64,000 nucleotides of DNA, from assembly GCA_018806985.1 (NCBI GenBank), contig JADANN010000221.1:496001-560000 (forward strand). The letters run 5' to 3'. This DNA is from Angiostrongylus vasorum. Lineage: Eukaryota > Nematoda > Chromadorea > Rhabditida > Metastrongylidae. How positions within the stretch are numbered: position 1 is the first letter of the stretch; each line of letters begins with the position of its first letter. Below are positions 56,259 to 64,000 of the stretch, piece by piece. The position numbers and the translations under genes are program-made. The notes below the pieces were generated by a model. It was not told the DNA's origin. It made no database searches and saw only the letters and a program-made list of their open reading frames with translations.

Positions 56259-57990
56259 TCAGAATAATAGGTTTATATATTGCCCAATATCACGCGTGAT
56301 AATGAGGCATTCTTCCCTGCGGTTCATTTTCGGATTTCTGGAATTGATCCAGAACGCCTGGAGGGTTTTGCGCGCTTGTGTTCGCGATTCCCGTGCGAGG
56401 ATCGTAACCTGTCCTTCAAAGTCCTCTGCGTTATGTCTCTGTGTCCTATGCGTGCCTAGTGGGGTATTTGGTTTACGTTTACCGACTAGATGTTCTTTTA
56501 TGCGGACAAAGAGTGGTCTACTCGTTTCGCCAATGTATTCGTCTCCGCACGCCTTACAGGAGATCAGATGGACTGTACCCGAGCTCATGCAACCACCGTC
56601 TCTACCATTAGGACAAACTATGCAATTTTTGCGTTGCACATAGACGGTCATATAGGCGGTTACGAACCAGCTGGCGCCTACGAGTACTCGGTGGCATTTC
56701 AACTACGTTTACCGAATCCTCAAGACCCGCCCTTCTTAAGCAGCGTTTTATAGCTGCACTTACATCATTTGAGATCAAGGGTAGGATAAACGAGACCTTT
56801 CTATCGCTAGAATCGTCGTTAAGGGGCCTAGGATTTCTCCCTACACCTATCACGAGCCACAGTTTCGTAGCCATTAGAAATGACTATTTGCCGTGCCAAG
56901 TTCCGGGACTCGTCTCTCTACTCTCTTCCCGTGCACACGTTGGTTGCTGTTCGAAACATGTTCCTTATAGCGCCCTTTTCGTGTGAGAGGGGGTGAGAGG
57001 AAAGGTAATGAACCATTTTTTACTACTTGGCTTTCAGTACCACTTTGTAATGTAGCCACTTTCTGATAGGTTAATTTGAACGTTCAGGAATGGAAGCCAA
57101 TTTTCTTTCGGTTTCTCTCAGGTAAACTTGATATACTCTGATTGTTCGTTCAACAACTCGAAACATTTGTCAATTTCGTCTTGTGTTGAGCAAAGGACAA
57201 AACACTCATCTATATGTCTACAGTAGAGTAACTGCTCGAGATCGGTCACTGGTGCTTCCACCTTAGACATAAACGCAATGAGAAGACTTGGTGTCAGTCG
57301 CTGTCCCATTGCCAACCCTTTTATTTGAACGTAGTAATTTCCGGACCATCTGAAGATTGAGCAACTCAAGCATTCTTTCAAGAGTGCCATCAACTGCTCT
57401 ATCTTGATCTTGAAGCCATACATGTTTATTTCTCCTTCGTGTTGCATCAGGAGCTCGAATATGGCTTGCATTGTAAAGTCATTCGACACGTTTGTATAAA
57501 GGGCGGTCACGTCGAAGGACTCCATCATGTACGCGCTGTTGGGCTGCGCAGTACGTGGACGATCCAGAAACATCTGAGTATTCGTAAGATGGGCTGGAAT
57601 ATGTTTCAACAACTGGGTAAATATTAGGGATAAAAACCATGTTATCCTATCCGTTGACCCGTCTACACAGCTAATGATAGGTCTAACCTTAAACAATGAT
57701 GCATCGGTAGACGCAAGATCATCGCTGGATGCTAGCTTATGAGTTTTTATAAGAAGGTACAAGACGGGACATGTTGGTAAGTCAACTTTTAATGTAGAGA
57801 TAACTGATGGTTTTAAACCAGCAGCCCCTTGCCATTTTGACTCACTTGTGGTTCAATTTTCGGTATTTACTTTTAAACTCCTTCTCAGATGATGGGCGAT
57901 AAAGTGAAGCATCTTTAAGATGCTTTTTCGTTATCTCAACATCTAACTGATGGGGAATTACGATAAACTCTCCACCCTCATGTCAAGACA
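56259..57990 (-). pseudogene. Penelope-like retroelement: RT plus GIY-YIG endonuclease
   Basis: Minus strand, 5' to 3': GEFIVIPHQLDVEI and KKHLKDASLYRPSSEKEF (about 57950-57870); a 214-codon frame (57762-57118) with LIKTHK, RPIISCVDGS, SFDVTALYTNV (RT motif A), KGLAMGQRLTPSL (motif B) and HIDECFVLC (motif C); ENWLPFLNVQINLS (about 57110-57070); SNDVSAAIKRCLRRAGLEDS (56874 frame); then a frame (56702-56259) with CPNGRDGGCMSSGTVHLISC, EYIGETSRPLFVRIKEHL (GIY-YIG core) and NPKMNRREEC. PLEs copy their RNA by target-primed reverse transcription, cut by the GIY-YIG domain. Motif C is normally YIDD(C); here it is HIDEC (Glu codon 57207-57205). At least three frame breaks make it non-autonomous. Confidence 0.88.
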
Positions 57991-58079
57991 GGTGCATAGT
58001 ACTCGCAATTCGATGTCCAGTACTCGGCGACTGTCCTCTGGTAGTCCGCGTACATCGTGTAGTCGTCTTCGTTTAATGA

Positions 58080-58210
58080 AGTTCAAGTTGTTTGGCCGAA
58101 TATATTGCTGTCAACTTGACCTTCCCAAGCTCTGAGGAAGGCGAAATCCGCCGAAACGTCAGCTTGTTCGTGAATAAAGAATAAAAATAACACCTCGTAT
58201 TTGCTCAGCA
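58080..58210 (+). repeat. PLE terminal repeat, head-to-head with the PLE
   Basis: AAGTTGTTTGGCCGAATATATTG, CTTCCCAAGCT, hammerhead-like core, AGCTTG, AATAAAGAATAAAAATAACACCTCG, TTTGCTCAGC. On the opposite strand to the adjoining PLE coding part. 58205-58270 continues with ATGCCGAGGTTAAT..AAAGTCGG, also at 51835-51860. Confidence 0.7.
58126..58166 (+). ncRNA. Hammerhead-like ribozyme motif, best copy
   Basis: Stem I CAAGCT (58126-58131) pairs fully with AGCTTG (58161-58166). CTGAGGA is 58132-58138; stem II GGCG (58140-58143) pairs with CGCC (58149-58152); GAAAC 58153-58157; GTC 58158-58160, with cleavage expected after C58160. All conserved core bases of the hammerhead are present (position 7 is variable). 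Stem III is only A-U plus C-G without a loop. Small variants of this type are reported from Penelope-like elements and act as dimers. Activity here is inferred. Confidence 0.65.
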
Positions 58211-58379
58211 AGAATACGAAGAATTACTTGATCAATGCCGAGGTTAATAGAAAGTCGGACGTGGGATTTATTACGAACCGCATGTTAGTTCGTCAAAGAA
58301 AAAAATACATTTCTTTTTCATTTCCAAACCCTCTGCAACCCTTATGTCTGGAAGTCGATAGAAGAGGAAGATAAAAACA

Positions 58380-58545
58380 CTGAGGCGATGTATCGGTAGG
58401 CCTTCGCAAATCAATCCGCATTGTATGAGCTGGATCTGAAGATATATATGTATAGCCTTTACTTTATTTAACGAAATCGTATTCATGACACATCGCTCAG
58501 GACTGATCGACGCAAGATGCTTTATCATTTATCCTTTGTATATCA
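58380..58545 (+). mobile_element. S1 SINE, 3' fragment
   Basis: GATGTATCGGTAGGCCTTCGC, TCATGACACATCGCTCAGGACTGATCGACGC and CTTTATCATTTATCC mark the S1 3' half. Confidence 0.62.
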
Positions 58546-58559
58546 TAAAAAACAATCTG

Positions 58560-60285
58560 TGGTGACGATCTGGACCGACGTTAACTTGCGTCTGAGTCCT
58601 CAATAAAGGACGCGGTTATGCAAGCAAGAAGGATATGGTACGATATCATCGGACTGACTGATGGAAGAAGACAAGATGCCACACATTCAAAGCCGCTTGT
58701 GACACCGGGCAAGAATTGTTACTCTGAACATGCGACAGTAGAAGAGTTGGCGGGGTTCTCGTCATCACGAGTTTGGCCATCAACATCGATTCATACGAAC
58801 ATCTAACAACCTGAATCGGACGCTTACGATTGAAGAGGTGTGCATCAAAACCGACTTTGACAATCTTCGTATTTACGCACCGACAGCGAGCTATGACGAA
58901 TACGAACTCGAGGCGTCCGTTCTATGTAAGCTTAGAGAACTCCTCCAGAGGAGACCATAAATTCTTTAACGTCATTATTGCAGATTTTAACTCTAAGATT
59001 GGACCGAGAGGAACGTCTGAAGAGCGCTGAATTGGCACACACGAATTAGAATGTAACGAATAGGGTGAGCGGTTGTCTGAGTTTACCATAACGACCAAGA
59101 CCATTCGTAATAGCTCGCAATTCTAGAAGCTTCATTCTCAACGCAGGTCGTAGGAGTCTCCCAATTGAGAGTACCATAACGAACTATACTACATCACTGT
59201 AAATCAAAGGTTTCCCTAACCGATGTCGTTGTTATCCAAAATTTCTACAGGGGGATCAGATCATCGCCTCCTCCATGGATTCCATTTCTCGCGGAAAGGA
59301 GAGAAAGCCGCTGAATTCAAAAACGAAACCCTAAAAGCACATAGAGTGGGATTTATGCAACTCATTAATTGGCTGCTGAGAAGATGCCGTTTTTGATAAC
59401 ATTGGCGAGGAATGCGATCGACTCACTTAACAGCATCACGTAAACGCTGTAGAAGTTGAGAGTTCTAAAGTTACAAAGAGGGTCTCCAGAAACACCCAAG
59501 CTGATACTTCAGCGTGGAATCGCACGACCTACAAGCAACTGCCAACTCACGTCCGAACTTGCAAAACAATGCAAACAGGCGATAAAAGAAGATCTCAGAG
59601 AGAGAAGAGCAGCAGTAATGGTCGAAACTACAGAGGCTGGGGAAAGCATTCGCAAAGCCTACCGAAGATCCTCCAATTACAAAACTAAGATGATTGCGCT
59701 CCCACGTTCAGACGGAATGGTTACAGTTTATTTACTGCCTACTAATTTTTTAATGACAGGGTATTATGTGAAATATAACCACAATGGTACTGAGATATCT
59801 GCAAAACTCCGGGCCGCTGGTGTCTACGGTTGGGACAGAACACCTATTACCCTCGTTCACCGTCACACCATGTGGGTCCTTCGTTTCACTTTTCTCTTAG
59901 CCCCACCTCCGTCAACGATCAAAATTCGAACATGGCGTTCTATATGCCAAACTGTTGAAGATAAGGTGCATCGGACACCTAGTTTTCGTTTAGTTAGCTT
60001 GAACGAAAACCGATAGACTAGATCCATTAGCGACTGGATTTCTCGCGATTACAAACATACTGCAGGAAGACCGCAGACCCGATGGCCAGAGTTCTTCACG
60101 AAAACTCTAGAAAAAGATGCTCGACGAATCCCCAGAGCGAGCAAAACCCACTGGGCTACTCTTACTTCCGATGGGAAGAGATGGAAAATTCAATGGCTTC
60201 CGCTAGAATCACTCGCCGACAATTAGCGAGACGACAGGTGACAAGTGACATCACAAGCGTTGTCAATTACCTGTAATACTATGAA
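58560..60285 (+). pseudogene. RTE-type LINE, RT domain missing
   Basis: Plus strand, several frames. Endonuclease (EEP) part: MQARR, TTRIGRLRLKR, VIIADFNSKIGPRGTSEE (about 58970-59025), TWESPN-like and GSDHRL (59254-59271), the Asn/Asp/His words of apurinic-type endonucleases. Linker: a conserved ELAKQCKQAIKEDLRERRA stretch (59555-59615), then SIRKAYR and NYKTKM (to 59700). At 59724 S2 sequence replaces the whole RT domain. The element resumes at about 59935 with its C-terminal end: ISDWISRDYKHTAGRPQTRW (about 60027-60085) and ASKTHWATLTSDGKRWKI. Stops and frame shifts throughout. Confidence 0.85.
59724..59930 (-). mobile_element. S2 SINE at the RTE deletion point
   Basis: GTTTATTTACTGCCTACTAA, ATGACAGGGTATTATGTG, CTGAGATATCTGCAAAACTCC, TTCACCGTCACACCATGTGG, CCTTCGTTTCACTTTTCTC. 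Occupies the place of about 500 codons of RT. Confidence 0.75.
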
Positions 60286-60513
60286 TCACTGAGTAATTCG
60301 AGCTGGCGGTGAAGGCTTCTTTCTCGCGGCAACGCTTCAATGGGCTTATCTTGATCAAGAGATACAGCCAAAAAATTTACCTTCCATTAAAAACTATGTA
60401 GCTGTGAACTCTCTTAGCGACATGCCCTCCATCGTTGCTATTAATCGTATAAATTTACTGAAACAGTGACCATTCGATTTATTAATTATAAAGTCAACTA
60501 ATGAACAAGTAAT

Positions 60514-60561
<48 letters not shown>

Positions 60562-61074
60562 TCTTTCCAGGCCGCAGACATCCAATTCTCCTTCTTTTTT
60601 CAGCTGAATTTCTTAAAGCCAGGAGCTCCAACTCATTCCTCAACACATTTGGCTTTTCGATTGTTTTCATCTGGAGTTTTGGACCTTTTAGTACCTTAAC
60701 TTGCTATCCACGATTGGAAGGGAGGAATGGGTCCTTTCAATTCGTATTACTGACCTTTCATTTATTTTTTGCAATTTAATGACTCGGTTAGTGGTTTTAT
60801 GCTCAAATTCCAGTGTAGAAAACTATAAAAGATGAAGAAGTAGTACATTTCCCAGTTGGTGCAAAGATTCCAGAGATTTTTAAAAAAGGACGTCATTAAC
60901 ATCTGTAATAATTTAGGGGCACTTTTTTTCGGTAGAATTTTCATCAGTTAATGGAAGCGATGAAATCATAGAGGAAAAATAGAGCAGGAACAAAGTCTAA
61001 CTTTGAAAATAAGAATGAAAACTCCTAAAACTCCAGGCGTCGACCATTACGTCATGTTTGTGAATATTAATAAA
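60286..61074. other. Unassigned, with a CT array
   Basis: (CT)n at 60516-60567. The frames through it on both strands are products of the repeat. Nothing else recognised. Confidence 0.5.
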
Positions 61075-61360
61075 ATAAAAGGTAAAGCTCTCGACGTTTA
61101 TCAATCCCTGAGGGATGGGCTATGCTTCGACTCCATTAAGAATCGTTGGAGATGATTGAATGCATATTTGGCCTTTACAATGACTCACGGTGACCTACGA
61201 TGTATCGAGCCAGTGCTGCTATCCTCCCAGACGAGTCTGGTACTTGCCAATCCCGGAGGGATGGAAGGCTTGGTGAGCCACGGGGGTGGGGATCAATCCC
61301 TTGTAGGTATTGCAGGGCGCCTCCGACCACTGTGCTACACGAGCCGCTTTTACGAATATT
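61075..61360 (-). mobile_element. S1 tRNA-derived SINE
   Basis: AAAAGGTAAAGCTCTCGACG, ATTTGGCCTTTACAATGACTC, CCAATCCCGGAGGGATGG, GGATCAATCCC, CACTGTGCTACACGAGCCG head. Confidence 0.78.
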
Positions 61361-62118
61361 ATTCGAAATAAATGCACATGCTACTTGTCTGAATAGGTCG
61401 CAGTATCAATAAACCACCGATTTTTACCCGCAAAAAAAAGTAAAAAGTTAAAAAAAGACAAAAAAGGTCAACAAAAAAGCTGTGTTCATAGATGAGATAA
61501 GGGAAGAAACGTTAACCTTAATCAATCTGTGACGGACTCACCATTCATACACACCACACTCATCGCAAAGCTGTTTAAATCCAGATATGACTTAAGCAAT
61601 GACTTTTGAAAGGCTAGTGATCTATCAAAGCTGCGCCTTTTCCCTCGCAGACGAATGTTATACCAATTTCCAGACTCTCGAGAGATGGAGGATTTGGTGA
61701 CTCCATGGCAAAGATCGAACAAACAACCGTCGCGCTGTCACTTGTGGGGCACCTCTAACCATTGAACTACACATCTCCTTTCTTTGCTACGTAACCGTTT
61801 TTTCTTCTTCGTTAACTCCGCTAGTAATGGACTTTGAACGCTTAGCGTTTGTCTAAGTCTTTAAGTTTAAAGTTCTTTTTCACAGTCTTTACAGTGCTTT
61901 CTTGCGATGGATTGAACTGACTTCCTAGGAAAAAGTTGAAAAAAATAGCTAGAGAAAGGTTCTTTTTTCGTGGTTTTATGGTTTTTGGGTGAATGCCAAT
62001 GTTAATTATAAATTCACGCCATATTCAGTAATATGAACTTTTTCCTACTTTTAATTACAGAGTTTTGTCATTCCCCCGTTGCTGCCAGAGTTATTCATGT
62101 TTTCATTGTGTCTGCAGA
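61361..62118. other. Unassigned; possible SINE-like scrap at 61505-61785
   Basis: AATCAATCTGTGACGGACTC, CTCGAGAGATGGAGGATTTGG and CATTGAACTACACATCTCC have the order of a SINE with a tRNA-like head on the minus strand (GGAGATGTGTAGTTCAATGG; B-box side near CAAAGATCGAAC), distinct from S1-S3. Confidence 0.35.
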
Positions 62119-62271
62119 GGCTACTGTGATATGAAAGCCAGAGCAGCTAAGCTAAGCGGAGAATACGGGCATAGCATAGGTTTGAAACACAACCACATTG
62201 CATTAGAAGAATTAATTCATCGTTGGAAATCCATGAATCAAATGGAACGCCATCAGAATGCAAAGTTCTGA
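62119..62271 (+). CDS. Exon-like open frame, no family
   Basis: GTCTGCAG precedes about 50 codons ending in TGA. The peptide has KARAAKLSGEYGHSIGLK, then ALEELIHRWKSMNQMERH; composition and helix-like spacing look protein-like. No upstream exon joined with confidence; an upstream acceptor at about 62060 (TTACAG) opens the same frame. May be chance or a last exon. Confidence 0.25.
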   Translation, partial: GYCDMKARAAKLSGEYGHSIGLKHNHIALEELIHRWKSMNQMERHQNAKF

Positions 62272-62689
62272 CCGCAAATCCTGAAGCACGTAATGAGCAT
62301 TCTCTTCAGTTCTTGCACCAGTGGATATGAATGCCAACTCTGTGAGAGGTTAAGGTGTAAACCGCATTCGTGAACCATTTTTGAAGGGGTTTTTTTTGCC
62401 ATTCTCGCAAAACAATTGCTACTGGCATTCAGGGCGAAGTGAAGATGAAATCATGAGCGACAACAAGTCATAAACCGTTATGATCAGTATTTAACAAGAT
62501 GTCAAGTTTCGGTGAGGAATACGACTTTTGAGAACTCACGACGTTGCTTTGTAAATAATTCCGGTTTGCTTAAATAGGAAGTCGGAAGGAGAAATACCAG
62601 ATTTCTCCGTTATTTATCCCAACATTTACAACTTGAATGTGCTCAACATGCAAAAAATCATCCAGGCTGGAATCCGCGTAACGCGCTGT

Positions 62690-62709
62690 ATGGACACTAT
62701 AGTGTCCAT
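62690..62709. repeat. Perfect 20-bp palindrome
   Basis: ATGGACACTATAGTGTCCAT reads the same on both strands. Its core GGACACTATAGTGTCC is nearly that of 14888-14919 (GGACACT AC AGTGTCC). Confidence 0.8.
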
Positions 62710-62879
62710 GCTGAGACTAGTGGGCTCGAGGGTTTTTCCACCGCACTACTTAGATTCATTCGATAGCTAATCGAAAGCAGATGAAAATGGAGGTGGTGTT
62801 ACCAGAAAGACCATTCTGTACACTTAATTATTTACAAAGAACTTATTTTCGAAGAAGTTCATTGGCCAGTATAAAAAAA

Positions 62880-63155
62880 AGCATAAAGCTGTCTGCGTTG
62901 GTCAATCCCTGAGGAATGGGCCATACATACATTCGACTTGATTAAGCATCGTTCGGAGTGAATGTATATCTGGCCTTTACAATGACTCGCGGTGGCCTAC
63001 CGATGTATCGAGCCAGTGCTGCTATTCTCCCAGACAAGTCTGGTACCAATTTGCCGACCCCGGAAGGATGGAAGGTTTGGTGGGCCATGGGCGCGGAGAT
63101 CGATTCCACGTGTGTGTTGCAGTGCGCCTCCGACCACTGCGCCACACGCGCCGTT
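62880..63155 (-). mobile_element. S1 tRNA-derived SINE, well preserved
   Basis: GCATAAAGCTGTCTGCGTTGG to CACTGCGCCACACGCGCCG. The minus-strand head reads GGCGCGTGTGGCGCAGTGG (A box) and TGGAATCGATCTCC (B box). One of the best copies for a consensus. Confidence 0.8.
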
Positions 63156-64000
63156 TTTAGCCAGGGTTTTTTGGCCTCCCTTTGATAAATGGTTAATTTT
63201 TACTCCGTATGAGTCGCTGTGGTTATTGTATAAAATGTGTGGGTATGAAAATGCCAAGATAAACTCAACATTAACTGCAAAATACTTCCAAATGCTGAAA
63301 AAGTGCATTTGCAATGTGGACCATAGTAACACATAGTAAATAGTAGCATACATATCATTTTCGTATTCATACCGCGATAGCGTAAAGTCTCTGCCACAAC
63401 GCTGTCCCGTTAAAACCCCTCAAGTTTTTGATTTATTTAGAATGGGTTTTTTTATTGCCTTAAAACCATAAAGTCCACAGCCGATGAAAAAATTTCGCGT
63501 GGTCCGTTAGGTCAGGCATGCAGTACGGTAGCTGGAGCGAAGTGGGTGAAGGGTTACAGTGGAACTAAAATGCATTCGAAAAGCAAAAAATTTCTAGAGT
63601 TACTTGTTTCTTAGGACATCGAAACCACACAGTATTAGCAGCGAGTTGGTGACTGGTCTACAGTCAGACACAATTCTATTCGTGGTTCTGATACATTGAA
63701 TGCTTCCCTATAAGACCATCTATGACTTACTTTGATCGTGAGGACATCATAAAAATCGCCTCAGCATTCCTTTTATTTATGGTGTCTAGACTTCCAAGTT
63801 GGTGAAAAAATATTGCAAAATATAGTATCATCAAATAACTCCTAAAAAATTCACCACTTTTACTAGTACGTGTGGTAGAAGAGAATTATGTCTCCGCGTA
63901 TTAAAACGCATAAGCATTCGACGTTTAGCAACCCTTTCTTTGCTCTGAAAGTTGAGCCATTTATTCTACTTTATCAAGAAGGTGTGACTGGAAGAGACTT
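63156..64000. other. No feature recognised
   Basis: Short frames only at the window's right end. Confidence 0.4.

Noticed and set aside
60394..60585. Glu-Arg repeat frame
   Set aside because: Translation of the CT array on the opposite strand.
62880..63155. True tRNA genes at the SINE heads
   Set aside because: Only A- and B-box-like sequences are kept; I could not fold acceptor and anticodon arms of a functional tRNA, and the same heads recur with a common body.
1..64000. CRISPR array, operon or bacterial mobile element
   Set aside because: No regularly spaced direct repeats, no Shine-Dalgarno-led gene clusters; intron-exon structure shows a eukaryote.

Overview
The window is nuclear DNA of a nematode, most likely a strongylid (hookworm-like) parasite. 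The reasons are short exons with GT..AG introns and nematode-type acceptors, an RTE-type LINE and a GIY-YIG Penelope-like element (PLE) of the kind common in these genomes, and several tRNA-headed SINE families in many diverged copies. There is no bacterial or viral organisation. Species is inferred from style, not proved.

Two protein-coding genes can be rebuilt from the sequence. (1) 10824-28140, + strand: an 18-exon gene for an ERMP1-like M28 zinc metallopeptidase of the endoplasmic reticulum. All splice phases agree, all expected metal ligands are present, and the product is 853 residues. (2) 30198-32831, - strand: three exons that splice in phase into one complete LIM domain, of the LTD-1/hillarin type. 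Its C-terminal part is not resolved. The two genes are convergent.

The rest is mostly mobile-element debris. I use these working names: S1, about 280 bp, tRNA-headed SINE; S2, about 250 bp, tRNA-headed SINE; S3, about 360 bp, tRNA-headed SINE; R4, about 370 bp, a repeat with a strong hairpin and no clear tRNA head. Older elements are a mariner transposase piece (590-840), a piggyBac transposase remnant (6640-7200), an RTE LINE on - (37262-39215) and another on + (58560-60285), both broken at S2 sequences, and a PLE on - (56259-57990) plus a PLE 3' fragment on + (31757-32330).

The most interesting signal is a small RNA motif repeated about ten times: a CTGANGA core, a short stem, GAAAC, then GTC/GTT, with flanks that pair as stem I. 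This is a hammerhead-ribozyme core with essentially no stem III. At 31757-32330 it lies just downstream of a GIY-YIG coding remnant in the same orientation, which ties it to the PLE terminal repeat. Several copies keep an intact core (58126-58166, 50235-50270, 46491-46526). Inverted pairs occur (42781-43061; 51736-52177).

Layout: 0-10 kb repeats and DNA-transposon remnants; 10.8-28.1 kb ERMP1-like gene with repeats in its introns; 28.5-33 kb LIM gene and repeats; 33-36.8 kb unassigned; 36.8-42 kb RTE, S1, S2 and R4 cluster; 42.8-55 kb scattered PLE ends and SINEs in unassigned DNA; 55.5-60.3 kb nested SINE/PLE/RTE block; 60.3-64 kb unassigned DNA with two S1 copies.
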